64,000 nucleotides of DNA from CAWJFP01 sp963842155. Its GTDB lineage: Bacteria; Pseudomonadota; Alphaproteobacteria; JACZXZ01. Below, piece by piece: positions 1 to 9,781 of this stretch (positions are counted from its first letter, which is position 1; every line of letters starts with the position of its first letter). The DNA lies in NCBI GenBank assembly GCA_963842155.1, contig CAWJFP010000028.1, positions 1 through 64,000 on the forward strand. Reading direction: 5' to 3'. Made by a program: the position numbers and the translations under genes. Under the pieces are notes generated by a model that worked only from the letters and a program-made list of their open reading frames with translations, was not told where the DNA came from and made no database searches.

Positions 1-1026
1 AAGGTGCTGGTCGCGGCGGCTGAAGAACGCGCTGGAGCACGCCAGCCTGCGCCGGGAGAACGAGCGTCTGCGCGAACTGGTTGGGTCGAGTCCGAAGATG
101 ATCGGCTCGAGCCCGGCGTTTCTGCGCGCCGTGGAGCAGGCGTCCATGGCGGCGCGGTCAGACGCGCGCGTGCTGCTGATCGGAGAATCGGGTACCGGCA
201 AAGAACTGCTGGCCGAGCACATTCACCGCAACAGTCCGTTTCGCGGCGGGCACGTTCGTGAAGGTGAACTGCGCCGCGATTCCGACGGAGCTGATCGAGA
301 GCGAGTTGTTCGGCCACGAGAAGGGCTCATTTACCGGCGCGACGGCTATGCGGCGGGGAAAGTTTGAGCTGGCCGACGGCGGCACGTTGTTTTTGGATGA
401 AATTGGCGACCTGCATTCGGCATCGCAGGCGAAGCTGCTCCGCGTACTCCAGGAGGGCGAGTTCCATCGCGTGGGCGGGGAGCAATCGATTCGCGTTTCG
501 GTGCGCGTGATCTCGGCGACCAATCGCGAGCTGGCGTCGCTGGTGAGCCAGGATAAGTTCCGCGAGGATCTCTACTATCGCGTCAGTGTGGTGCCGATTC
601 GCGTGCCGGCGCTCCGCGAGCGCGTGCAGGACATCCGCCTGCTGGCCGAGTATTTTCTGGACGATTTCTGCGTCTCGCAATAATTTCAAGCCGAAGGCGA
701 TTGCCGACGACGTCTATCCACTGCTGGAGAGCTACGCGTGGCCGGGCAATGCGCGCGAACTGCGCAACTCGATCGAACGCATGGCCATCCTGACCACCGG
801 CGAGCGGCTGACCAAGGAATCCATTCCCGTGGAGATCCGGGTGCAGCGCGATTCGGCGCCGCGATCGACCGTGCAGGAAGCTCGTGCCTCAGCCGAGCGC
901 GAGTATATTTTGCGCGCGCTCGAAGAAGCCAGCTGGAACGTCTCCGGCGCTGCGCGGGCGCTCGGCATGGAGCGCACCAATCTGCACAAGCGGATTCGAG
1001 CCTTGGGGATCAGCAGAGAGAAGTAA
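1..1026 (+). CDS. Sigma-54-dependent Fis-family activator, 5'-truncated and frameshifted
   Basis: AAA+ enhancer-binding activator of sigma-54 RNA polymerase, NtrC/AtoC type. Readable in order: a coiled linker (LKNALEHASLRRENERLREL), the Walker A loop GESGTGKE, the sigma-54 contact loop GSFTGA (the usual GAFTGA with Ala replaced by Ser), the Walker B region LFLDEIG, the arginine-finger region, and a C-terminal Fis helix-turn-helix (NVSGAARALGMERTNLHKR). The chain needs three frame changes, near 20, 250 and 677, so it is either a pseudogene or, more likely, carries base-call indels. The usual N-terminal receiver domain would lie off the left edge. Being on the plus strand, it runs towards the minus-strand cluster that starts at 7575. 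Its targets cannot be told from the sequence. The family call is secure; intactness is not. Confidence 0.88.
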
Positions 1027-1197
1027 GCGACGCCGGTCCTGCTCAACACGAGCGCGGATCTGGTGGTGGTGCTGTTCGCTGGGCCGCTCGGACATCTACT
1101 GAAGAGCAGCGTCAGGTTTCGCAGACGCCAGCGCACCGCGTGCAGACTGGCGATGATCGGGCTAGGCGCTTGGGTCGCGGCCTCTGACAGCAAGTAA
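1027..1197 (+). other. Short open stretch resembling a LysE-type exporter C-terminus
   Basis: Directly after the activator's stop, the same frame stays open for 56 codons and ends at a TAA. The translation has a hydrophobic helix (LVVVLFAGPLGHLL), a basic loop and a second hydrophobic segment (LAMIGLGAWVAAS). This recalls the last two membrane helices of LysE/RhtB-family amino-acid exporters. There is no convincing start codon or upstream part, so if real it is a remnant. It overlaps the end of the thioesterase on the other strand by 36 bases. Low confidence; it may be chance coding. Confidence 0.2.
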
Positions 1198-1990
1198 CTG
1201 ACTCACATCGCGCGCGAGCGTTGTCAGAAATTCGCTCTGGTTAGTTTGCAGAAAGAAATGCCCGCCGGGGAACATTTCCAGTTTGAAAGATTCCGTGGTC
1301 TGCTCCGCCCACATCTCCAGATGCTCGCGAGTGATTCTTTCGTCATCCGCGCCACCGTAAGCGCGAATCGGACACGCGAGCGGCGGCCCTTCCTGATAAA
1401 CGTATTTGCGATAGAGCGCGGTGTCGGCCCGCAGGGCAGGTAGCGCGAGCTGCATCAACTCCCGATGATCGAGTAGCTCTTGGGGAATGCCATTCAGCCG
1501 CCGGAGTTCCTCGATCAGCTCGTCGTCTGAAGGTGGTGGTGGCGGCACGTGATCGCGCCGCAACTGTGGCGCTCGCGCGCCGGAAACGAAGAGGCACTCC
1601 GGGTGAGTCTTTAGCGAGCGCGCCAGCTCGAATGCGACTATCGCGCCCAGGCTGTGGCCGAAGAAGGCGAACGGGCGATCCAGATATGGATCGATGGCTT
1701 CGCGCAACCGCGGGATCAACTGGTCCATTGAGTCGAAGGCCGGCTCATTCAGACGGGTTTCGCGTCCGGGCAACCGAACCGGACAAACGGCGATGTCGAC
1801 GGGCGAGAATCCCGCCCATCCGCGGAAGGCGCTCGCTCCACCGCCCGCGTAGGGGAAACAGAAGAGCCGCAATTTTGCGCTGCTGGATTCTTGAATCAAC
1901 GGAAACCAGGGCGCGGTGACTGACTTCCCTGCCCGCAAGCGCAGCGCAAGCAACTGGCGCTTTTCCGGAGAAAGACTGGGACAGCGGATC
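1162..1990 (-). CDS. Type II thioesterase (GrsT/RifR family), apparently fused behind a glycosyltransferase
   Basis: Alpha/beta-hydrolase thioesterase of the kind that edits or releases acyl groups from NRPS/PKS carrier proteins. It begins with the typical FCFPYAGGG oxyanion-region motif, has the nucleophile elbow GHSLG, a conserved DELIEELRRLNG lid segment and the catalytic histidine in GGHFFL; the catalytic Asp would lie in the YGGADD stretch. No ATG, GTG or TTG sits between the upstream LSPEKR motif and the start of the fold, and the frame is open into the preceding glycosyltransferase once a frame change near 1975 is allowed. It is therefore best read as the C-terminal domain of a glycosyltransferase-thioesterase protein. 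The likely partner carrier domain is fused to the FkbH-like protein upstream in the same transcript. The domain call is strong; the fusion is inferred. Confidence 0.85.
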
Positions 1991-3208
1991 GGCGGGTGAT
2001 TCGACGGTTTCAGGCGCGGCCACTTTCGACTTCTGCAGCGTCTGTTCCAATAATTGTTCGAACGGAACCACACTCAGGCTGTCTGCATAACGCAGTGCAG
2101 CAGTGCGGGAATCAAGTGCGAGCTGTTCGTAGTGGGCGCGATCTGAGAGCAGCCGGTGGAGCGCATCGTACCAGGGACCGATATCCTGCGCGGGGACCTC
2201 AGCAACCGGCACCATCTGCTCATCCACTTGTTCCTGGTATTTGGCAATCGGAGTGACGGGGAAGCAGATAGTCAATGCCCAGCTTGGCTTCAGGAATGCC
2301 GCCGACGTTGCTGGCGATAACCGGCACGCCATGGAGCATGGCCTCGACCACAATGCGCGACCGAGCCTCCGCCCAGAGCGAAGGGACCAACAGCACGCGC
2401 GTGCGGGCGAACAGCTTGGCGATTTGATCAACCGGCGGCAAGAGCGAGACATTCGCAGTGCTGCGCGAGCGCGCGCCGGTCGGCATCGCTCGTGCCCCAC
2501 ATGGGCACTGCGGCCGCAAAGCGCGACCTGCGGCATGCGCTCGGCCAACGACAGGAAGATCGAGATGCCCTTAACGGCGCACGGGTTCACCATCGTGACG
2601 AATTCGTTCTCGAAGCGCCCGAGCGGTTCATACGGCCCGGGATCCAGCAGCGAAATGGGGACGTGCACGGCTTCGAGGCTGCTGTTGCGCCGAATGTAAT
2701 CGGCGACGTATTGGCTCACACCGACGATTGCATCCGCACGACGGAGCATGTCCGTCTTGGCCGTGCTGGGAAATGCGCAATCCGGACCGAACGGCAGAGC
2801 GAGCGTGGCGCGAGCGAGAAACACCACCCGCGCATCCGAACGTACGGCCGGTTCGAGCAGGAGCTGGGCGGGGTCGTCGGTCGATGCCAGAATTACATCC
2901 GGCCGGAATGCGGCGACTTGCTCCAGGAAATACTTGCGCAGGCTGGGCCGATTCGTCACCGTATGCACTTCGACGCCGCCGCGATGAAACACCACCACAC
3001 CGCCATCAGCCGATTCCACGGTCACGTTGCGCGCGGCCAGCTCGCTCAAAAACACATCGTGCTCGGCCGCGCCGAACTTGCTGATCCGCGCCACAACCAG
3101 GCACGCATGCCCGCGCGCGGCCAGCGCCTCCATGAGTAAGCGGTTGGATTTGTCACCGCCACCGTGCGCCGGATAGTAGCGCGAGTTTTGCGCGAGTAGA
3201 ATTCGCAT
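1991..3208 (-). CDS. GT4-type glycosyltransferase with NRPS-like C-terminal linker, frameshifted
   Basis: Retaining glycosyltransferase of family 4 (GT-B fold). It starts MRILLAQNSRYYPAHGGGDK, an N-terminal Rossmann strand with a glycine-rich acceptor loop. The second half carries VTMVNPCAVKGISIFL and the donor-binding E-x7-E region (RIVVEAMLHGVPVIASNVGG). Two frame changes, near 2513 and 2245, are needed. After the enzyme comes a linker and the motif LSPEKRQLLALRLRAG, which is continuous with the thioesterase below 1990. The upstream neighbour (3218-4450) is a paralogue sharing NPCAVKGISIFL and the same LSPEKR tail, so the pair arose by duplication. Expected role: sugar transfer within a carrier-protein-dependent pathway. 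Donor and acceptor are unknown. In RIVVEAML the first Glu of the E-x7-E pair is not obvious because of the indels. Confidence 0.82.
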
Positions 3209-3217
3209 AAACCGCGG

Positions 3218-4450
3218 CTACTCGCCCGAGCGTGCCCGCAGGCGACGCAGAAGCAATGCCCGCTTTTCGGGCGACAGACCGGCGAGCGGATCTTCCCTGC
3301 GCGCAGTCGGATGCGCAGGTTCGAGCGCCAGCAGGAATTCCTCGAGCTGAGAGGGCCGTAGCGCGGAAACAAATCGTGTAGCGGCATCGCGTGCCGCGGT
3401 CGATGCGGCGCCGTACACCTCGCGGTTCAAAAGCTGGTCCAGAGCTTCACCCCATGGCGCAAGATCCTGATCCGGCAGCACGGGACGCGGCAATCCTTGA
3501 TCGTCAAAGATCGCCTCGTACCGTTCAATCGGCCGCACGGGAATCACGAAGCCGGTTCCCAGTTTGGCCTCCGCCAATCCACCGGCGTCGCTGGCCACCA
3601 CCGGAATTCCGCGAAGCATCGCTTCCACCACGATCAGCCCGAAGCCTTCGAACCAAAGCGACGGAACCAGCAGCACACGCGTGTTCTGCAAAACGTCGTC
3701 GATCTGCTTGCAGTTGCGGAGCACGGTGACGTTGGAATGCGCCGCGAGCGCGCGCCGATCCGCGGCAGTGGTTCCCCAGCCCGGCAGAGCGGCGAACTGG
3801 CGCTGCGGAAACTGTTCGGCGAGCCGCAGAAAAATCGAGATGCCCTTCACGGCGCACGGATTGATCATGGTGATCCAATCGCCCGATCCAGACTGCGGAA
3901 ACGGTCCGGGGCCGTAGATCGGCGGATGGATGACTGTCGGCGCGCCGTCCCAGGTGCGTGCCGATGTAGTCCGCGGTGTGATGCCCGATGGCGATGATCG
4001 CGCCGGAATTCGCCACCAGCTCCGCACCTTCTCGATCGGGACTCCAGCTTGCGGGACCGAACGGATAGAATTGCGGCGTGTGGGCCAGATAGACCACGCG
4101 GCCCGGCGCGGCTTCGTGAGCGGCGCGCAGTAGCGCCTGCCCGATGTCTTCCGACGAAACCAGTACCCAGTCGGGTTGAAAATCGCGAATCTGGTTCTTT
4201 GAGTGCCGCGGCCCGCTTGACCGGATCGGCTACCGCGTGGATTTCGTGAGACGTGCGGTCCGGCTGTCCTGATCCTCGGTTTCCCGCCGAATTTCAGCCG
4301 TCTCTCTCGGCCGTGCCGGCAGTCAGCGCCCCGCGACAATCGGCAAGTGTGGCCGTGAGAGGCGAGCGCATCGAGCCAGGCCAGATTGCTGCGGGTCGAG
4401 CCCCCGCGCGGCGGAACGTGGGAAGCACTCGACGCAAGCAGGATGCGCAT
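3218..4450 (-). CDS. GT4-type glycosyltransferase with LSPEKR tail, frameshifted
   Basis: Paralogue of the glycosyltransferase that follows it. The start MRILLASSASHVPPRGGSTR is a GT-B N-terminal strand and loop. The second half is in one clean frame: MINPCAVKGISIFL, VLLVPSLWFEGFGLIVVEAM (the donor-binding E-x7-E motif is complete here), GIPVVASDAGG. The middle (about 3945-4290) is scrambled by at least two indels; a nearby frame gives the missing acceptor-domain text (YLAHTPQFYPFGP). The chain ends DPLAGLSPEKRALLLRRLRA just before the stop, a motif otherwise known between NRPS modules. Ten bases separate its stop from the next start and its start abuts the carrier-protein gene, so all are one transcript. 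The substrate is unknown. Confidence 0.83.
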   Translation of the reverse strand: MRILLASSASHVPPRGGSTRSNLAWLDALASHGHTCRLSRGADCRHGRERRLKFGGKPRIRTAGPHVSRNPRGSRSGQAGRGTQRTRFAIFNPTGYWFRRKTSGRRYCAPLTKPRRAAWSIWPTRRNSIRSVPQAGVPIEKVRSWWRIPARSSPSGITPRTTSARTWDGAPTVIHPPIYGPGPFPQSGSGDWITMINPCAVKGISIFLRLAEQFPQRQFAALPGWGTTAADRRALAAHSNVTVLRNCKQIDDVLQNTRVLLVPSLWFEGFGLIVVEAMLRGIPVVASDAGGLAEAKLGTGFVIPVRPIERYEAIFDDQGLPRPVLPDQDLAPWGEALDQLLNREVYGAASTAARDAATRFVSALRPSQLEEFLLALEPAHPTARREDPLAGLSPEKRALLLRRLRARSGE

Positions 4451-4456
4451 GGTGCG

Positions 4457-6706
4457 CTAAGGCTTGCTGCCGGGCTTGCTAGGAGAGTCCCGTTCTGCTC
4501 CTGCGCAAGAAGCGCGCGAACCTCTTCGTCGGAGAGGCTCTCCACCTCTTTGAGAATCTCGGCGTACCGGCCGGCGCCCGCTTGCTCGATTTCGCGCAGC
4601 TCGATCGCCTTGGCCAGTTCCGCAACTGTAAAGTCGCCGCTGTAGACGACTTTCAGAGAAAGATCGAGATCGAAGGTCTGCCGGACCAGAGAAAGCAATT
4701 GCACGGCCAGCAGCGAATGGCCGCCAAGATCGAAAAAATTCTGATGGATGCCCACCGAAGGCAGAGGCCCAGCAGATTCGCCCACATTTGCGCGAGCTGC
4801 TGTTCTAGCGGGTTCCTGGGGGCGTCGGCGCCGCGCGCCCGCGGAGCGCCCCACGATGCTGCCCGTACAGCTTCGAGAATTTGCGCCGGGGTCCGCAGGT
4901 CACGCGCGATCGCGGCATAGTCCAGCGGGCTCGAGCCGGCCTGGTCGTCCCTCTCGCGTGCCGCTCCTGGACCGCGCCCGGCGCTGGATTAGCGGTGCTG
5001 TAACTCACCTGCGCCAGGAAATCCGGGGAAAGTGAAATGTCGAGCCCGTCGGGATGCGATGCTCGAACGGCGCGCCAACGGACCTGAGCAAGGCCTCGGC
5101 GGGCCGATTGCGCGGAGTCGGAGCGAATGGGATCTCGGACTTCGGCCAGCCCACGCTCCTTCGCGATTTCACCGAGGCGCGCCAGCATGCGATGCTCCAC
5201 GCCGCGGCCCAGAGCGCGGCAACTGAGCAGGAAGGTGTCCACGACCAGCGCGTCGCCATTCGCCCGAAACAGCATCACACCAGTCAGCCCGTAGCTTCCG
5301 AATCGATCATCCACCTCGACGGTCAGGCACTCGTAGCCTTCGGAGCTCAACAGATCTCTGAATCTCGCTCTCGTTGCGGCGCACCGAAGTGAAATTCATC
5401 TGGTTGGTGCGGACGGTCAATTGCGCCACGCGGGGAAGCTGATCCTCCGTCATCGGCGCGATCTGCACCCGCAAATTCAGCGACGCCAGAAACTCTTCCA
5501 GATTTGACGATTGCTGCTCGGCGCGTGCCCGGTCCGCTTCCTGGACGTACATCTTGGCGCGGTTGCGGTCTTCGGCCGTTGTGCTCCAGCGGTCGAAGGC
5601 CCAGATGTGATCCAGGAAAGCGGCGAACTCGCCGGCATCGGGCGGTAGGGGAATCGCAAGCACTTCCGGACAACCGGCCTGCACCTCGGCGCATTCGGTG
5701 GCGCTATTGTCCACCAGGATGAAGCTATCGAGCGCGAGGTTCAACTCCTCGGCGAGCGCTCGCAGATTCGCGGACTTCGGTCCCCAGTTCAGCCGCGAGG
5801 CCGTGAAGTGTTCGAGCGCGAGCGGCATCTCCGGATGCGCGCGAAAAGTCTCGTAGACGTCCTCGGCATTGTTCTTGCTGCACAGGCAAAAAAGCATGCC
5901 GGCTTCGCGCTGGGCCAGCATGAAGTTCTGAAGCGCTCGGTGATTGTCATCCAGGCGGACGCCTTGCGGCCCATCTTCGCCGCAAACGCCTTGCCACAGC
6001 GTTTCGTCGCAATCGAGCGCAATCACTTTGTACCGTCTGGTGCGCGCGGCGTGGAGCTTGCGCGCAATCACAGTACCTATTACGGCAAAGAATTCAGGCG
6101 TGTACGGCACGTGGCCCAGTTCATCGGCGTGCGGATCATAATACTCGGGCACGGGATAGAGGCGCTGTAGCGCGGCGGTGGTCACCAGATGCACCGAGCC
6201 AAGGCCGTGAAGACCGCTTAGGAGCAGCTCCTCGGATCGCGCTGCGAACCGCGCGCGGCGGCGTCGCTCAGGAATTCCGGAGACGCCGGGCAGACGCAGA
6301 CCAGGATCGGCGAGGGCAGCGGCGCTGGCGGCAGAGTGCAATGCGGATGCGAAGTGCCGCACGTTCTCTTCAAGCTCCGCGATACTTACCTGGTCGCGAA
6401 ACCGCGCCCAATCTTCGAACCGGACCAGTACTACGTTCAAGCCGTTCCGATTACCGGCGAACAACGCCGGCCGGGATCGAGCAACTGCTGAAAAACCTGA
6501 TTGTAGGAGGCGAAGCGGATCGGGTAATCGAGCTTCAGCTTGCGCAGCCAGAAAGCGAGCGTGGGCTCGAGCGCCTCGGCAGTGAAAGTTGCGCTGATGG
6601 CAATAGCCGGCGTCGGATCTTTCGGCTGGCGGCGATTGTGGCTGTACAGTGGAATTCCCGCCTGCGGAGATGGAGTCAGTTTCCGAAGACATTCGCCACT
6701 TGCCAT
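4457..6706 (-). CDS. FkbH-like HAD-IIIC glyceryl transferase/phosphatase fused to a peptidyl carrier domain, frameshifted
   Basis: FkbH-family enzymes take 1,3-bisphosphoglycerate, dephosphorylate it and load D-glycerate onto a carrier-protein thiol. Seen here: an N-terminal region (AISATFTAEALEPTLAFWL), the HAD nucleophile motif ALDCDETLWQGVCGEDG, the motif III region FILVDNSATE, a GNAT-like C-terminal part (DDRFGSYGLTGVMLF), then a linker (LDYAAIARDLRTPAQILEAV) and a carrier domain with the phosphopantetheine serine in FFDLGGHSLLAVQLL. Together they make a roughly 700-residue enzyme with its own carrier. At least four frame changes are needed (near 6455, 5345, 5110, 4840), and the exact stop is obscured by an indel; it probably lies just before the next gene's ATG at 4450. 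Start at 6706 (MASGECLRKL), 106 bases after the permease. Domain identities are strong; the loaded substrate is inferred from the family. Confidence 0.85.
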
Positions 6707-6811
6707 AGCTCTCCGATCGGGGCTGGCGAGTTCGGGATGGAGGCCCCGCCCGCTCCTAATGCGGGCCGAACGCTCCGTCTAAAATTCATCGTATCATGTG
6801 GCGGTCTCGTA

Positions 6812-7575
6812 CTAGAGATAGTCGTAAAACTGACGGCTAAGCGGCGAGAAACCAGCCATCCGAAAGCCAGCACTCCGAACGAAACCAGAAACAGGAGCGA
6901 TAACAAACGTACCGGCGGCGCCTGCGCGTCGATGAGGATATAGCGCAGCGCCATCACGAGAGCGGTGATGGGATTGAACTGGTAAAGCTTCACGTACTGC
7001 GGCCCAATCATGGTGGTTGGATAGAAGATCGGCACCAGCCAGAACAACACGAGGCTGGCGGACTCGACGACATATCGCATGTCGCGCACATATACGTCGA
7101 GGGCGCTCGCAGAGCAGCGAGCAGCCGCACACGAAGACCAGCTCGCAAATCCAAAGAGCCGGCAGCCACAGCCAGTAGCGATTGATCCCCAGCCCAAAGA
7201 CGAGCGTCATCAACAGCAAAAGCCCCACCTGGACGCACAAATGAACGGCGTTGCCCAGTACGCTGGCAATAGTCATGGCTTCTCTCGGCACCGGCACGCG
7301 CTTGATCAACTGCGCGTTGTCGATGATGGAGGTGGTTCCATTCGCCCAGGCGAGGCTGAAAAAGTTGAATGGAACCAAGCCACACAATACGACGCCGGAT
7401 AATGCGGCGTCTTCGTGACGGGAAAGATTCTGGTGAAAACGAAGGTCAGGACCGTCATCATGATGAGCGGGTTGACCAATGACCACAACATGCCGAGCGA
7501 CATATTGCGGTAACGCGTGCGAAAATCCTTCAGCACTAAATTGTGCAGAAGAAACAGGTAATCCCCGTCCCACAT
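6812..7575 (-). CDS. ABC-2 type permease (polysaccharide/glycolipid export), frameshifted
   Basis: Integral membrane half of a Wzm/TagG-like ABC-2 exporter. The start MWDGDYLFLLHNLVLKDFRT, followed by RYRNMSLGMLWSLVNPLIMM, is the signature cytoplasmic amphipathic helix and first membrane span. Further spans are readable (VQVGLLLLMTLVFGLGIN; LVLFWLVPIFYPTTMI), and IDNAQLIKRVPVPRE and KLYQFNPITALVMALRYIL are conserved family segments. About three indels break it; the chain reconstructs to some 255 residues, ending SRRLAVSFYDYL. It leads the minus-strand cluster of carrier/glyceryl enzyme and glycosyltransferases, so its likely cargo is the lipid-linked or glycosylated product of that cluster. 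The ATP-binding partner (Wzt-like) is not in this window. Confidence 0.85.
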
Positions 7576-7591
7576 GGTTGAGTGGGCAAGC

Positions 7592-8867
7592 CTACGCGAT
7601 TTTGTTGAGATCGATACCGGCGTCCCAGTGCTCGTTCGAGCGCAGCAATTCGTCCCAGGTCAACTTCGCGGCCCGAGTACGCGGCTTGACGGCCGAGCAT
7701 CGCGGTCAGCGCCGTCTCCACTCCGAGTGCCGCCTGGTTGTGGAACTTTCCGCTCGTGATGCTGCGGATGAACGCCTTCTGCTTCTCCGAGTCCGCCTGC
7801 GCCAGGTTGTCCGAGAAGGACCCAGCCGCCGAGAATTGGCCTTCTGCCGCTGGTTTGTCGCTTCCGCCAAAGACCCACTGCTCGTCTCCCCAGATGCCCA
7901 GCGGTCCTGCGTAGGGCGATTGCGACGATCCCTTCGGTTCCGAAGAAGCGCTCGTTCACGTCGAACTGCCACCTTGCCGAACTGCGTCGAGCTGAAACTG
8001 ACGTCGACGTTGTTGGGGTACTGGAACACCACATCGAAATGCGAATAGCAGGAGTCGCCCGGAAAATCGCGCCCGTTGTGTCCTCCGCGGCCGACGGCCT
8101 TAACCGGATGGCCTTGCAGAACCCAGTTGCAGATGTCGATGACGTGGATGTTCTGCTCGACGATGATATCGCCCGACAGTACGCGGTCCTGCAGCCAGTT
8201 GCGCAGGCGCCGCACCGGTTGGGAAGCGTCCGGAAAGTTGAGATCGATGCGCGGGCAGTAGTAATACGCTGCACCGGACACGATCTCGCCCAGCGCGCCG
8301 GCGTGGATGCGCTTCACCAGCTCGACAAATGGCGGCGCCATGCGAATCTGGAAGCCGACATCCAGGCTGACTTTCCCTTCCGCCTGCTTGCCGATCTCGA
8401 GCACGCGCTTGGCGCCGGGGACATCGACCGCCACCGGTTTCTCGCAATAGACATGCTTGCCTGCTGCGACTGCGGCCGCGAGATGCTCCACGTGGAAGTA
8501 CGGAGGCGTGGCGATCACCACCGCGTCCACTTCCTTGGAATCCAGAATCTGCCGGTACGCGTTGGGGCCCACGAACGTCTGCTCGACACCGGCGTGGCCT
8601 TTGGCCGCCGACAGTTGTCGACTTGCTGCTTGGCGTTGTCCGAGCCGGTCCTGAAACATGTCCGCCAGCGCGACGACGCGCGCGTCGGTGTTCTTTAAAA
8701 TCGTCTCGGTGTGGGTCGTGCCGCGCCCGCCGCAGCCGAGCAACCCCACGCGCACTGTCGAGTTGGCCTGCGCGCCACGCACGCTTTGCGGTTTCAGAAT
8801 CGTGAATGCAGCCGTGCCGGCCGCAGCCGTCAAGAATTGACGCCGGCCGATTGTCTTCGTTATTCAT
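7592..8867 (-). CDS. Gfo/Idh/MocA-family oxidoreductase with twin-arginine signal
   Basis: NAD(P)-dependent sugar oxidoreductase family. After correcting one extra C near 8847, the start reads MNNEDNRRRQFLTAAAG, a twin-arginine export signal, followed by the Rossmann motif VGLLGCGGRGTTH. The catalytic-domain signature CEKPVAVD is present, as is EQNIHVIDICNWVL. Towards the C-terminus at least two further indels occur (near 7960 and 7720), and the chain ends HWDAGIDLNKIA before a TAG at 7592. Exported members of this family with a C-terminal GFO_IDH_MocA domain are common in acidobacteria and planctomycetes and act on polyols or oxidised sugars. The substrate here is unknown. It lies 13 bases downstream of the isomerase-like gene, so the two are co-transcribed. 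Confidence 0.88.
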
Positions 8868-8880
8868 TGCTTTGTCTCCT

Positions 8881-9781
8881 TCAGCCAATCAGTTTCTCTA
8901 AGTATGCCTTTGCCGCCAGAATGTCCTTGGTCTGCTCCGCACCCTCGATCTCGCGCTCGATCGTCAGCGGGTTCTGATAACCAATCTTCTTCAAGTGCGC
9001 GATGATCACCGGAAAATTCACCTTACCTTGGCCGATCGCAACCTCGCGGCCGAGCTGCTTCGGGTCGGTCGGATACAGACCGTCTTTGGCGTGCACACCC
9101 ATGATATACGGTCCGAGCAGCTCCACCGCGTCCACCGGATTCGCTTTGCCGTAGAGAATCAAGTTCGGCGGCGTCGAAGTTGACGCCGACATTGTCCAGC
9201 CCGACATCTTTAATCGCGCGGACCAGCGTGATGGGCGTCTCCTGTCCGGTTTCGCAGCGAAACGTCTGGCCGTTGTCCTTGCAGTATTGCGCCACCGTGC
9301 GGATGGCGTTCACGGTTTCGGTGTAAAGCGGCTCGTTGGGATTCTCCGGAATGAACCCGCAGTGCGTCTGCACGCCGGGAATACCGGCCTTTTTCGCAAA
9401 GTCCGAAACCTTCTTGATGCGCGCAATGCGCACCTCGCGATACTGCCGCGGCGCCACACCGATCGTGAGCGGGCCGTGATAGAAGTCGTAGACCTCCGGA
9501 GCCGGACCCGTCGCGACCGCGGAGCTGACCTCAATGTTATATTTCGCCAGTGCGTCGCGCAGCTTGGCGACGAGGCTGTCATCGAATGCCTCGATGGCCA
9601 ATTGGCAAGTTGGAAATCCCGAGGTCGTGAACGCGTTTGATCGTGGCTTCAGGATCCTTGGAGAGACCGGTGATGACTCCCAGGCGCATCTTCTTCTCAG
9701 CCGCGCCTGCGATGGTGCCCGTAACGCCGTGGCCGCGGCCGCCGCCTGAATCAGTTGACGTCGGTTAAACAAGGTTTTCAT
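8881..9781 (-). CDS. Sugar phosphate isomerase/epimerase-like TIM-barrel protein, exported
   Basis: Xylose-isomerase-like TIM barrel (AP endonuclease family 2 fold, as in IolE/Hyi). The start at 9781 gives MKTLFNRRQLIQAAAAATAL, a twin-arginine-like signal. Barrel strands and metal-ligand segments are visible: GVQTHCGFIPENPNEPLY, FRCETGQETPITLVRAIKDV, VGVNFDAAE, IMGVHAKDGLYP and PLTIEREIEG near the C-terminus, where the acidic and His residues correspond to the divalent-metal site of the family. At least two indels (near 9165 and 9610) interrupt it. It is the first gene of a two-gene operon with the Gfo/Idh/MocA oxidoreductase, a common pairing for epimerisation and oxidation of inositol- or keto-sugar substrates. 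The exact reaction cannot be assigned. Confidence 0.85.
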
